This document shows, one piece after another, positions 44,154-52,849 of a stretch of 64,000 nucleotides of DNA (positions are counted from its first letter, which is position 1; every line of letters begins with the position of its first letter). The stretch is from positions 62,001 to 126,000 of the forward strand of contig CAYFQG010000001.1 in assembly GCA_964345295.1 (NCBI GenBank). Direction: 5' to 3'. The translations under genes and the position numbers were made by a program. Under the pieces are notes generated by a model, which worked only from the letters and a program-made list of their open reading frames with translations, was not told the DNA's origin and made no database searches. This DNA comes from JASBZA01 sp964345295 (GTDB lineage Bacteria; Bacillota; Clostridia; Saccharofermentanales; Fastidiosipilaceae).

Positions 44154-44817
44154 AACCTGCTCCTTCTCCTTTGCCCAAAGCCCGGTCAAAAAAAGTCAGA
44201 TCACCCTTCTCAACCAGGGCTTGTCCCTGGCTGATTTCTTGGATGAGATCCAGGACAGCCGGTACGGACTCGGCCGGTACGACCAAGTCATAATGCACCT
44301 GAGCCAGAAAAGTCTTCTCCCGAATCTCAATCTGAGCTTGTTCCAGGCGATGGGTCAGTTGGTCCACAAAGGAATAAGGAAAGGAAATATGATAATAGAA
44401 GGCCGGAATCCTATCGACTAAGCCGGCTTGTCGGACTGCACCGGAAGCAGCAGAGCCATAGGCCTTCACTAAACCGCCCGTACCCAGTAAAGTACCTCCG
44501 AAATATCTGGTGACGACAATTGCCGCATCCAGGATATTCGCTTTGGCCAATACATCTAAAACCGGGGGACCGGACGTTCCGTGGGGCTCTCCGTCATCAG
44601 AAAAGCGTTGCAACATGTGGCCGTCACGCCCGCCTATGTACCAGGCATAGACATGGTGGTTGGCATCCGGGTACTGATCTTTAACCTGATCTAAAAAAGC
44701 CTTGGCCTGGGCCTCATTTTCTACCCGCTTACATTGGGCATAAAAAATGGACTTTTTCTCTTCCAAGGTATAAAAACCGTCACCGGCTAGAGTTGTGTAA
44801 CTTTTGATTTCGATAAT
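44146..44817 (-). CDS. yigZ: YigZ/IMPACT-family protein with probable ATT start
   Basis: IMPACT/UPF0029 family; possible link to translation control, exact role unknown. Motifs: GRDGHMLQRFSDDGEPHGTSG, VTRYFGGTLLGTGGLVKAYG. The first conventional in-frame start is a TTG at 44766, but this cuts off the family's N-terminus. In the same frame a further 17 codons (IIEIKSYTTLAGDGFYT before LEEKKSIF) fit relatives well, and AAAGGA lies 7 bases before an ATT at 44817. I therefore propose ATT as start (223 residues); TTG (206 residues) is the alternative. The stop overlaps the NYN gene by 8 bases. Confidence 0.8.
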   Translation of the reverse strand: MIEIKSYTTLAGDGFYTLEEKKSIFYAQCKRVENEAQAKAFLDQVKDQYPDANHHVYAWYIGGRDGHMLQRFSDDGEPHGTSGPPVLDVLAKANILDAAIVVTRYFGGTLLGTGGLVKAYGSAASGAVRQAGLVDRIPAFYYHISFPYSFVDQLTHRLEQAQIEIREKTFLAQVHYDLVVPAESVPAVLDLIQEISQGQALVEKGDLTFFDRALGKGEGAGYE

Positions 44818-44831
44818 CCTCTGGTCCTTTG

Positions 44832-44840
44832 TGGTATAGT
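44832..44840 (+). promoter_or_regulatory. Extended -10 promoter of the ABC exporter
   Basis: TG-G-TATAGT, with TG at 44832-44833 and the hexamer at 44835-44840. No good -35. It lies about 15 bases from the proposed yigZ start on the other strand. Confidence 0.5.
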
Positions 44841-44885
44841 AGTGCTTTGAATTTTAGCACATTTAACAAGTTAAGAAGGATGAAT

Positions 44886-46655
44886 ATGACAGATTTACAA
44901 AGAAAGAACCGTTTTAACAAGTCCCTGCTTTCCATTTTCGTGAGCTACTACGGGCCTCATAAGAAACTCTTCTTCCTGGATATGGCCTGTGGTCTGGGTA
45001 TCGCCTTAATTGACCTCCTCTTCCCCTGGTTTTCCCGCCATGCGCTCCAGGTCGTCTTGCCGGAAGGGCGTTATCGTTTCTTTGCCATTATCGTTTTAGC
45101 CATGGTTATTGCTTATACCGTCCGATCGGTCCTCCAATACATCGTGACCTATTGGGGCCATCAGATGGGTGTCTTCATGGAAGCCGACATGCGGCGAGAT
45201 TTATTTACGCACATGTCCAGGATGTCTTTTTCATTTTTTGACAAACATCGTACGGGTAATCTTTTAACCAGAATAGTCTCCGATCTTTTTGATATTACGG
45301 AACTGGCCCACCACGGTCCCGAGAACATCCTGATGGCGGCCATCACCCTAATCGGGTCTTTTATCTTGATGCTTCGAATCCACTGGCCCCTTGCCTTAGT
45401 CATCATTTTTATGATTCCTGCCATCGTCTACCTGACCATCCGTCAGAGAAAACGCATGGCCGACTCCTCTTACAGAGTCAAGCAATCTACCGGCCAAATT
45501 AACTCCACAATCGAGTCCTCCATCTCCGGTGCCAAAACTACCCAAGCTTTTGCCAACGAAGACGTCGAGATTTCCAAGTTTAAAGTGGGTAACGAAGACT
45601 ATCAGGACGCCAAGAAAGAATTTTATAAATCGATGGCGGTCTACCAGTCCGGTATGGAATTTATGACCTCCATCCTCAACGTGATTGTAATCGGCCTGGG
45701 CGGCTACTTCTTTGCCCAGGGTAAGATTACGATTGTTGACCTCTTGGCCTTTACCCTCTACGTCAATACCTTCTTAAAACCTATCCGTAACCTGGTAGCT
45801 TTTTTCGAGCAATTCTCCAAGGGCATGTCCGGTCTGGAGCGTTTTGCCGAGATTATGCGTTTGGATCCGGAAATCCAAGACGAGCCCTATGCCCAAGATA
45901 TTAAAGTAAAAGGCGACATCCTCTATAAGAATGTCACCTTCTCTTATAATCCCAAAGACAAGGACGTCTCCTCGGTCTTACAACATGTGGACCTCAGAGT
46001 TCCCGAAGGACAAAAGGTTGCTATCGTAGGCCCCAGCGGTGCCGGTAAGACGACTTTGTGCCAGCTCTTGCCGCGTTTCTATGAGATTCAGTCCGGAGAA
46101 ATTACAATCGGCGACCACAATATTAAAGAGCTGACCTTACAGTCTCTCAGGGCCCAAATCGGTATTGTCCAGCAAGAAGTCTTTATTTTCGCTTCTTCTA
46201 TTCTGGAAAACATCCGTTACGGCAGGCCCGACGCCAGCTTTGAAGAAGTGGTCCAAGCCGCCAAGATGGCCGATATCCACGACTTCATCATGTCTTTACC
46301 CGAACAATACGATACCGTGGTCGGTGAAAGAGGTACGACCCTTTCCGGCGGCCAAAGACAGCGTGTTTCGATTGCCCGTATCTTCCTGAAAAACCCGCCG
46401 ATCATGATTCTGGACGAAGCCACTTCGGCTCTGGATACGGCTACGGAGGTCAAAATCCAAAAGGCCTTAGATGACCTGGCCAAGGGCAGAACCTCCCTTA
46501 TCATCGCCCACAGACTGTCCACGATTCGCAATGCCGATAAGATTGTTTACCTGGATGAACAGGGTATTCGCGAGGAAGGTAGCCATGAAGACCTTATGGC
46601 TAACAACGGCCCCTATAAGAAACTTTATGAGGCTCAATATCAGATGAATAAGTAA
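44886..46655 (+). CDS. ABC exporter, fused membrane and ATPase domains
   Basis: A 589-residue half-transporter of the lipid/multidrug exporter type that should dimerise. The ATG at 44886 (MTDLQRKNRF) is chosen: AAGGA lies 6 bases ahead, whereas the ATG two codons upstream overlaps that site. Residues about 15-310 hold six membrane helices; the ATPase follows with Walker A GPSGAGKTTL, the Q-loop in VQQEVFIFA, signature LSGGQRQR, Walker B MILDEATSALD and H-loop IIAHRLST. All catalytic residues are present. Substrate unknown; the following glycosyltransferase suggests an envelope context. Confidence 0.92.
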   Translation: MTDLQRKNRFNKSLLSIFVSYYGPHKKLFFLDMACGLGIALIDLLFPWFSRHALQVVLPEGRYRFFAIIVLAMVIAYTVRSVLQYIVTYWGHQMGVFMEADMRRDLFTHMSRMSFSFFDKHRTGNLLTRIVSDLFDITELAHHGPENILMAAITLIGSFILMLRIHWPLALVIIFMIPAIVYLTIRQRKRMADSSYRVKQSTGQINSTIESSISGAKTTQAFANEDVEISKFKVGNEDYQDAKKEFYKSMAVYQSGMEFMTSILNVIVIGLGGYFFAQGKITIVDLLAFTLYVNTFLKPIRNLVAFFEQFSKGMSGLERFAEIMRLDPEIQDEPYAQDIKVKGDILYKNVTFSYNPKDKDVSSVLQHVDLRVPEGQKVAIVGPSGAGKTTLCQLLPRFYEIQSGEITIGDHNIKELTLQSLRAQIGIVQQEVFIFASSILENIRYGRPDASFEEVVQAAKMADIHDFIMSLPEQYDTVVGERGTTLSGGQRQRVSIARIFLKNPPIMILDEATSALDTATEVKIQKALDDLAKGRTSLIIAHRLSTIRNADKIVYLDEQGIREEGSHEDLMANNGPYKKLYEAQYQMNK

Positions 46656-46663
46656 ATCAATTC

Positions 46664-46711
46664 TGTTATGATGAGGGCAAATTTGGAAGTTTAGTTAGGA
46701 TAGGAATTTGC
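46664..46711 (+). promoter_or_regulatory. Extended -10 and leader hairpin before the glycosyltransferase
   Basis: TG-T-TATGAT (TG at 46664-46665, hexamer 46667-46672) is followed by an inverted repeat GCAAATT/AATTTGC (46677-46683 and 46705-46711), which ends 4 bases before the ATG and encloses the AGGATAGG ribosome site in its loop. Confidence 0.45.
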
Positions 46712-46715
46712 TTCT

Positions 46716-47732
46716 ATGAAACTAATTAGCTTTGCTATTCCCTCTTACAATTCAGAAGATTATTTGTACCGGGCGGTCGAATCTCTTCTGCCGGCCGGTG
46801 ATGAAGCTGAGATTATTATTATCGACGACGGCTCTAAAGACCGGACCGGTCAGATAGCCGATGAATACACAGACCGTTATCCCGACCTGGTCAGGGTTAT
46901 TCACCAGGAGAACGGCGGACACGGCGAAGGTGTCAACCAGGGTATACGCCATGCCAGAGGCCTTTACTATAAGGTCATCGACAGTGACGATTGGGCCGGG
47001 CCGGAGGCTTTGGCCAAAGTCATGCACACCATTAGAGAGCTCAAGGAAGATCCCGACAATTTACCGGATCTTCTCCTGGTCAACTATGTTTACGAAAAAT
47101 TGGAAACCAACCAACACAAGGAAATCCACTATAAAAACGCCTTACCGGTCGAAAAAATATTTACCTGGGACGATATATCTAAGCTTCGCCTTCATCAATA
47201 TCTCCTTATGCACACGGCAATATATAAGACCTCTGTCTTAAAAGAAGCAGGTACCGTCCTTCCCAAACATACCTTCTACGTAGACAATATCTTTGTCTAC
47301 CAGCCCCTGCCCTATGTTAAAACCCTCTATTATTTGGACGTAGATTTTTACCACTATTTTATTGGCCGCGACGACCAATCCGTGAACGAAAAAAACATGC
47401 TTAAGCCCTATGAGCAACAGCTATTAATTACCCGCATTATCATCGATGCACATGACTTAGAAAAAATCAGCTGCCCCAATCTTAAAGCTTATATGACCAA
47501 ATACATTAATATGATGATGACGATTTCTTCTATCCTTTTAATTAAACTGGGTAAGGAAAAAGAACCGGAGTTAAAGGCACTCTGGGCCTATCTTAAGGAC
47601 AAGCAACCCCAAGCCTATATCCGCATAAGTAAATCCCTCTTCTCCAGAGGGATTCATTTGCCCCACCCCCTAAGAGGTGTGGTCGTAAAGTCGGGTTATA
47701 AGATTGCACAAAAAATCTTTGCCTTTAACTAG
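46716..47732 (+). CDS. Family 2 glycosyltransferase
   Basis: A 338-residue GT-A fold enzyme. N-terminal SFAIPSYNSEDYL, the nucleotide-binding IIIIDDGSKDRT (about 31-42), HQENGGHGEGVNQGI and the metal motif VIDSDDWAG (about 88-96) are clear. The donor and acceptor are unknown. No membrane anchor is obvious. Its stop codon and that of smpB, on the other strand, overlap in a single CTAG, so the two genes converge with no terminator. Confidence 0.88.
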   Translation: MKLISFAIPSYNSEDYLYRAVESLLPAGDEAEIIIIDDGSKDRTGQIADEYTDRYPDLVRVIHQENGGHGEGVNQGIRHARGLYYKVIDSDDWAGPEALAKVMHTIRELKEDPDNLPDLLLVNYVYEKLETNQHKEIHYKNALPVEKIFTWDDISKLRLHQYLLMHTAIYKTSVLKEAGTVLPKHTFYVDNIFVYQPLPYVKTLYYLDVDFYHYFIGRDDQSVNEKNMLKPYEQQLLITRIIIDAHDLEKISCPNLKAYMTKYINMMMTISSILLIKLGKEKEPELKALWAYLKDKQPQAYIRISKSLFSRGIHLPHPLRGVVVKSGYKIAQKIFAFN

Positions 47733-48193
47733 TCGTCTCGGCGAAGACTGGACCTAATTTGTCTCTCTTGGTCTTGTTTCTTCTTGGTCTCCCGCTTGTC
47801 ATAAAGCTTCTTACCCTTGGCCAGGGCGACTTCCATCTTTACGTAACCACGACTAAAATAAACGGACAAGGGGATTAAGCTAAGACCCTCCTGTTGGACT
47901 TGGCCCATGAGGCGGTGAATTTCCTTCTTATGCATGAGGAGCTTACGCCTCCTTAAGGAATCCACATTTTCCCTGTTGCCTTGCTCGTAGGGAGCAATAT
48001 GCCAGCCGATGACAAAGAGTTCACCGTTCATAACCGTAATATAAGATTCCGAAAGGGATGTATTGCCCAGCCTTAGCGACTTGACCTCCGTCCCGGTCAG
48101 AACCACACCGGCCTCATAAGTTTCCACAATATTATAGTCGTGGCGGGCTCGGCGATTCTTGCTGATCATTTTAATTTCATTGGACTTAGCCAA
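47729..48193 (-). CDS. smpB: SsrA (tmRNA)-binding protein
   Basis: Delivers tmRNA to stalled ribosomes for trans-translation. The 154 residues show the OB-fold start (NRRARHDYNIVETYEAGVVLTGTEVKSLR), the GxxVLxSL-like IPLSVYFSRGYVKMEVALAKGKKLYDKR and the basic C-terminal tail (KKKQDQERQIRSSLRRDD). The ssrA gene itself is not in the window. Last gene of the amidohydrolase-U32-dut-tsaD-smpB unit. Confidence 0.97.
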   Translation of the reverse strand: MAKSNEIKMISKNRRARHDYNIVETYEAGVVLTGTEVKSLRLGNTSLSESYITVMNGELFVIGWHIAPYEQGNRENVDSLRRRKLLMHKKEIHRLMGQVQQEGLSLIPLSVYFSRGYVKMEVALAKGKKLYDKRETKKKQDQERQIRSSLRRDD

Positions 48194-48220
48194 ATTATAA
48201 TTCCTCCTCTGACTCTCTTC

Positions 48221-49270
48221 TTAAGCCATTTTAGCAAAAGCTTCCAAATTCAGGCTGGCCTTAGCATCCAGGTTCAAATCCGACGGCTCCATGCCGGCTT
48301 GGGCCATGAAGTAGGTCAAGGACGCAATCATCATAGCATTATCGGTACATAGAACCGGATCGGGATGGTAAAACTTTTTATTTTCCTTAGCCGAAGCACG
48401 GATGAATGTTTCTTTAAGCGACGAATTTGCGGCCACGCCTCCCGCTATGGCAATCTTGTCAATCTTGTATTGACGGGCCGCTTCCATGGTGTGGTCTACC
48501 AAGACCGATACAATCGCCTCCTGATAAGAGGCAGCAAAATCCTTCCTGGAATAAATGCTCCAGGGGTCTTCTCCTCTTTTCCGGGCTTCTTGCTCCAGCT
48601 GATTAATAAAATTTAGAGCCGAAGTCTTAAGGCCGCTAAAAGAAAAATCCAGACTGTTACCGCTGAGCTTGCTTCGAGGGAAAACAATGGCTTCCTTGTT
48701 GCCGCCTCGAGCCTCTTTGTCAATCTTAGGCCCACCGGGATAACCCAGGCCGATTCTCCTGGCAATCTTATCAAAGGCCTCCCCTGCCGCATCATCCCTG
48801 GTGCCGGCGATAATTTTATAAGACGTATAATCTTCAACCAGGACGATATGGCTATGGCCGCCTGACGCAACCAGACAGAGAAAGGGCGGTTCCAGGTCCT
48901 TGTGCTGAATTAAATTTGCACTGACATGGCCGGCAATGTGGTGGACGGCATATAAGGGCTTCTTTTGAGCATATGCCAAAGCTTTGGCATAAGAAACGCC
49001 TACAATTAAGGCACCGATAAGGCCGGGACCGTACGTAACACCGAAGGCGTCTATATCCGAAAGGCTCATCCCCGCCTGATCCAAGCAAGCTCTTAGGGCA
49101 GGTGTGATGGCCTTGGCATGCTCACGCGAAGCAATCTCCGGCACCACGCCTCCGTAGAGGCTATGTAAGTCGGCTTGCGACGCAATGATAGAACTTAAGA
49201 CCTTGCGGCCATCTTCCACAACAGAAACCGCCGTCTCATCACAGGAACTTTCTATACCGAGCACAATCAT
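48221..49270 (-). CDS. tsaD: tRNA threonylcarbamoyladenosine transferase subunit TsaD
   Basis: Transfers the threonylcarbamoyl group to A37 of ANN-decoding tRNAs, together with TsaB and TsaE, which are not in this window; TsaC is at 22-23 kb. The 349 residues (ASKHA fold) open MIVLGIESSCDETAVSVVEDG, have the metal site HxxxH in ASREHAKAITPALR/HHIAGHVSANL, and end with a normal TsaD tail. The start overlaps the dut stop (ATGA). Confidence 0.97.
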   Translation of the reverse strand: MIVLGIESSCDETAVSVVEDGRKVLSSIIASQADLHSLYGGVVPEIASREHAKAITPALRACLDQAGMSLSDIDAFGVTYGPGLIGALIVGVSYAKALAYAQKKPLYAVHHIAGHVSANLIQHKDLEPPFLCLVASGGHSHIVLVEDYTSYKIIAGTRDDAAGEAFDKIARRIGLGYPGGPKIDKEARGGNKEAIVFPRSKLSGNSLDFSFSGLKTSALNFINQLEQEARKRGEDPWSIYSRKDFAASYQEAIVSVLVDHTMEAARQYKIDKIAIAGGVAANSSLKETFIRASAKENKKFYHPDPVLCTDNAMMIASLTYFMAQAGMEPSDLNLDAKASLNLEAFAKMA

Positions 49271-49797
49271 TTTCTGTCTCCTTCGGCCCGAAGACCCGAA
49301 GAACCGAAACCGCCGCCCCGGTCTTCGACATCGTGACTACTAAAGGCCTCCACATCCTCCACTCGTGCCCTGGATACGGGAGCTACGACCATCTGGCAAA
49401 TCCTGTCTCCTTGGCGTACTTGATAAATTCCTGCGCGATTATGCTTTTCACTTAAATCATAAACGGGATAGGCCTCTTCCCCCAGCGTTCTTTCGGGGCT
49501 GGCATTATAAAGCAGGATTTTTAATTCATCCTTATAGCCGCTATCTATAGTTCCGGGACTATTGGGTATTCTCAGCCTGGTTTTAAAAGACAAGCCGGAT
49601 CTAGGCCTAATCTGAACTTCATAGCCCTCAGGGATATTCAAAATCAAACCGGTCGATACGGCTACACATTGTCCGGGCTTAATGAAAACATCCTCAGCGG
49701 CACAAATATCCATACCGGCGTCACCGAGATTGGCATAAAAGGGCAGCTTGGCCTCGGACCTAATCCTTTTTATCTCTAATTTTATGTCTTCTTTCAC
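49267..49797 (-). CDS. dut: dUTP diphosphatase, trimeric type
   Basis: Hydrolyses dUTP to dUMP, keeping uracil out of DNA and feeding dTMP synthesis. The 176 residues carry the five motifs: AGMDICAA (1), PRSGLSFKTRL (2), PGTIDSGYKDELKILLYN (3), QGDRICQMVV (4) and the P-loop-like RGGGFGSSG (5). It is a little longer than E. coli Dut (151) because of a ~20-residue insert between motifs 3 and 4, common in clostridial members. It overlaps tsaD by 4 bases. Confidence 0.96.
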   Translation of the reverse strand: MKEDIKLEIKRIRSEAKLPFYANLGDAGMDICAAEDVFIKPGQCVAVSTGLILNIPEGYEVQIRPRSGLSFKTRLRIPNSPGTIDSGYKDELKILLYNASPERTLGEEAYPVYDLSEKHNRAGIYQVRQGDRICQMVVAPVSRARVEDVEAFSSHDVEDRGGGFGSSGLRAEGDRK

Positions 49798-49813
49798 TTG
49801 TATCTCCTATCTT

Positions 49814-52219
49814 CTAACCTAATACTTTGGCCAAGATATCTTCCATGGTCTTGTTGTCTTCATCTGTAAAAACCAGATAAGGCAAGGCTTTCAAATTATT
49901 ATAGGCCAAAGTCCTATCCAAGGCCTCACTTTGGAATATTTGAAGACTACAATCCTCTTCTCTTTCAGGTCTTAAGGGAAAAATGCGTCCTCTTTGATCC
50001 AAAAGGCTATACCGATGGTCTAAACATAATCTGCAGCCCTTTTTTCCTTGGCTGTAGCCTACCGGACAGAAGCGGGTATACATGGCCTGGGTTCTCCCGT
50101 AGGCCCAATATAGAGCTGTTGCTCCGTACTTTGTCTTGTTAATTCGATCTAATAGCTTCTTCGTTTCCTCTGTATCTAATTCGGGCGACAACAAGATATA
50201 GTGATTCCCCTCTTCTTCCAGTAAAGACCAAGTCCGGCTGTTCCAAAGCTGGTTACCTTGAAGACTTAATTGGATGGACCTCATATTCGATGCGTCTTTT
50301 CCCGATTGCCGGATAGCTCGATCTGCTATACCTGAAGGTCCGGCTCCCCAAATTCTTATAGGGCTATCTCCGTCCAAAGTCTGTAAAGCCATGTCCAAGT
50401 CCGGAGTACTTTCCGATGGCAGGTGGAGGCCCATATGTACATTAGTAGGAAGGGCTTCTAGAAACGCTTGTTGGTGCTCCTTATCCATGGCTAAGAATTT
50501 CCCTGACGGCAGTAGAAGAATGATATCCTTTTTTTCTTCCAAGAGTGCTTGAGGAAGCTTTTCTCCGGACCAGAAAGCCAAATATACAACGCCTCGGACG
50601 GCCACATCAGTGGATAAATCGGGCTTCGTTTGTGTCAGGGCCCCAAAGCTTCTATCAGCCCTCCGTTGCTCTTTTTCTTCAGCCAGAAAATAAGCAACGG
50701 CTGCTCGCCTAAAGCGATTTAAATCCGAAATACGCCAATACAAATTGCACTCGACCAGTACCTTCCGGGCTTCAAAAGGCGTTTGTCCCAATTTTTCCAG
50801 CTGCTGTTTAACCCGATCAGGCTCTATAGGGCGGTCAATAGGCGAAGCTTTAGCCTCTAAGAAATCCTCTCTGAAAACAGTCTCGAAAGAATCGTCGGCC
50901 ATGGCTAACTTGATTAAGCCGTCTTCTTCATAGAGCCTTAGGTCAATAGGTCTTTTATTAACATGCCTATCCAGATAGACTTGGTCTTCATTTTCCTCTT
51001 GATTCATCTGGTAGGCTTCTAACGGAAGGCTCAGTTTTTCCAAAACCTTAGGGTGAAAACCTTTGGCCGTAATGAAAGGACCTTTGCTGTCAATAAGGCC
51101 GCAGGGAGCAGAGGCAATCTCCGCTCCCGACCGGTCCCGCAGGCTGATGATACTATCTTTTTTCGGTAAATAAGCCTGATCCAAATGGCGGTCCGGTCTA
51201 ATCTCGATTTCGCCTTGGTAAGCGCGTACTCCGTTAACAGAACCCAGGTAAAGGCCGTAATGACCGGTCCTGTCCGAACTTAAAAAATCTTTGTCGCGTT
51301 GGTCTAAATAGAAGGCATCCGTGAAGTCACCACCCCGGTTATAGGCAATTTTTAAGTCTCTTTCCCGTTCCGAATTGAGCACAGAGGATGCCTTATCCCC
51401 CCGGACGAGGCTATCGATAGCCCGGCGGAAAACCGCTAGGGTCTGGCCCACATAATCCGGCCTTCTCAATCGGCCTTCTATCTTCAAGCCGTCTACGCCG
51501 GTCTCCAAGAGCTTATCTAAAATCGGAAAGGCACTGATGTCCTTGGGCGACAAATAGGCACCCCAATCTCTAAAATCCGCTCCGTCTTGTAAGAGTTTAT
51601 AGGACTGACGGCAGGCCTGGGCGCAATCTCCCCGGTTGGCACTCCGGCCGCCCAGAAAGTGACTCATATGGCATTGTCCCGACACGGACATACATAAGGC
51701 GCCGTGGACAAAGACCTCGGTCTCAACACCCAAACTGTGGGCATAAGAGGTCAGGTCTTCAATTTCCTCTAAACTGAGTTCTCTGGGTAAGACCACTCTG
51801 GAGCAGCCCAGCTTACGATAGGCCAAAATCGCTTCCTTGGTCCCGCAAGTCGTCTGAGTAGATGCATGTATGGGCATGGACGGAAGCTCTTGCCTTAGAA
51901 TACGCATTAAGCCTCTGTCTTGCACAATGAAGGCAGAAACGCCTGCCTCCATGGCCTGACGGGCCAAGTTTAAGGCCTTTTCCAGCTCGCTGTCGTAAAG
52001 CAAGATATTAAGTGTCAGGTAAATCTTTACACCCTTTTCGCTCGCACGCCGCACCAATTCGGGTAAGTCTTCTTCTTTAAACTGGGCCTTCTCATTACGG
52101 GCATTCAGGTCCGACGCCCCCAGATAAATAGCATCGGCGCCATAATTCAAAGCGGCTTCAAAGGCCTCCATAGACCCGGCCGGTCCCAAGAGTTCTACAT
52201 GTGTTCTTTTTTTGGCCAT
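49814..52219 (-). CDS. Peptidase U32-family protein with DUF3656, RlhA-like
   Basis: A large (801-residue) U32 protein. The head, VELLGPAGSMEAFEAALNYGADAIYLGA, and the Fe-S cysteine block (HGALCMSVSGQCHMSHFLGGRSANRG, then CAQACR, about 176-205) are diagnostic, and a C-terminal cysteine set (CPVGYSQGKKGCRLC) adds further ligands. Members with this layout (U32 plus DUF3656, e.g. E. coli RlhA) hydroxylate RNA rather than act as proteases; B. subtilis relatives modify tRNA U34. RNA hydroxylation is thus the best guess, with prephenate as likely oxygen source by analogy. The start is ATG 52219; a TTG at 52231 overlapping the previous stop is possible. Confidence 0.88.
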   Translation of the reverse strand: MAKKRTHVELLGPAGSMEAFEAALNYGADAIYLGASDLNARNEKAQFKEEDLPELVRRASEKGVKIYLTLNILLYDSELEKALNLARQAMEAGVSAFIVQDRGLMRILRQELPSMPIHASTQTTCGTKEAILAYRKLGCSRVVLPRELSLEEIEDLTSYAHSLGVETEVFVHGALCMSVSGQCHMSHFLGGRSANRGDCAQACRQSYKLLQDGADFRDWGAYLSPKDISAFPILDKLLETGVDGLKIEGRLRRPDYVGQTLAVFRRAIDSLVRGDKASSVLNSERERDLKIAYNRGGDFTDAFYLDQRDKDFLSSDRTGHYGLYLGSVNGVRAYQGEIEIRPDRHLDQAYLPKKDSIISLRDRSGAEIASAPCGLIDSKGPFITAKGFHPKVLEKLSLPLEAYQMNQEENEDQVYLDRHVNKRPIDLRLYEEDGLIKLAMADDSFETVFREDFLEAKASPIDRPIEPDRVKQQLEKLGQTPFEARKVLVECNLYWRISDLNRFRRAAVAYFLAEEKEQRRADRSFGALTQTKPDLSTDVAVRGVVYLAFWSGEKLPQALLEEKKDIILLLPSGKFLAMDKEHQQAFLEALPTNVHMGLHLPSESTPDLDMALQTLDGDSPIRIWGAGPSGIADRAIRQSGKDASNMRSIQLSLQGNQLWNSRTWSLLEEEGNHYILLSPELDTEETKKLLDRINKTKYGATALYWAYGRTQAMYTRFCPVGYSQGKKGCRLCLDHRYSLLDQRGRIFPLRPEREEDCSLQIFQSEALDRTLAYNNLKALPYLVFTDEDNKTMEDILAKVLG

Positions 52220-52227
52220 GATAAGCT

Positions 52228-52725
52228 TCAATCCATTCTTTCTAAAATCTTTACGTTCATTAAGCGGTCCGGGTCCTCCAAAACCTCGGGGTCTGTTTCA
52301 TCTAAAATAAGTAACTTTGCCTGATAGGAAGGCTTAATTTGGCCCAAACTATCCTCTAAACCCCAGATTTTTGCATTGCCTTTGCTATAAGCTTCCAAGG
52401 CCTGTAAAAAATCAAAAGAGAAGGCAGGGCCTCTAGGGTCTTTCATGGATAAACTAATGCTATAAAGAGGATCCATCTTTTCTCGAGTTGCCCAATTATG
52501 AGGATGCAAGTGCGAATCCAGAAAAGCGGGGATTAGTATCTTTCCTTCCAGATCCTTTATCGCAGCAGCCGTAAGAGAGGAATTTGTCCTATCAGGCTCT
52601 TGTCCTAGTTCGTAAACACCTTCAATAAGGCCGTTCTTAATAAGGACAGAAGCTTTCTTCCAGGACATGTCGTCAAAATCCGGATAGCTTATATTTTTCA
52701 ATAACATTGTTTCATTCAAGGTCAT
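52228..52725 (-). CDS. Core-less amidohydrolase-3 (YtcJ-like) remnant, in frame
   Basis: A 165-residue open frame that joins the two ends of a YtcJ-type amidohydrolase (about 530 residues) with the middle missing. Residues 1-80 are the N-terminal beta domain and first metal motif (GKILIPAFLDSHLHPHN); residues ~85-165 are the C-terminal end (SMKDPRGPAFSFDFLQALEAY, then LGQIKPSYQAKLLILDETDP). Some 350 residues of TIM barrel with most metal ligands are gone, so it cannot be a normal hydrolase. It has a good GAGGAG site and stays in frame. A deletion remnant kept because it carries the operon's 5' end is one explanation; a new small-protein role is the other. Confidence 0.7.
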   Translation of the reverse strand: MTLNETMLLKNISYPDFDDMSWKKASVLIKNGLIEGVYELGQEPDRTNSSLTAAAIKDLEGKILIPAFLDSHLHPHNWATREKMDPLYSISLSMKDPRGPAFSFDFLQALEAYSKGNAKIWGLEDSLGQIKPSYQAKLLILDETDPEVLEDPDRLMNVKILERMD

Positions 52726-52796
52726 TTCTTCTCCTCAGGCATTCAATCTCGGCTTAGTTTAGCACAAAGTCTTCTTCCTGAAGCTAACCTTTAGGG

Positions 52797-52818
52797 CCTT
52801 AGCCGTGTTATACTAAGG
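52797..52818 (+). promoter_or_regulatory. Extended -10 inside a palindrome before the patB-like gene
   Basis: TG-T-TATACT (52806-52814) lies within an inverted repeat with perfect arms CCTTAG (52797-52802) and CTAAGG (52813-52818), 10 bases apart. A repressor bound here would cover the -10. Confidence 0.5.
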
Positions 52819-52849
52819 AACAGTTAATCAATATTAAAGGAGTCCTATC

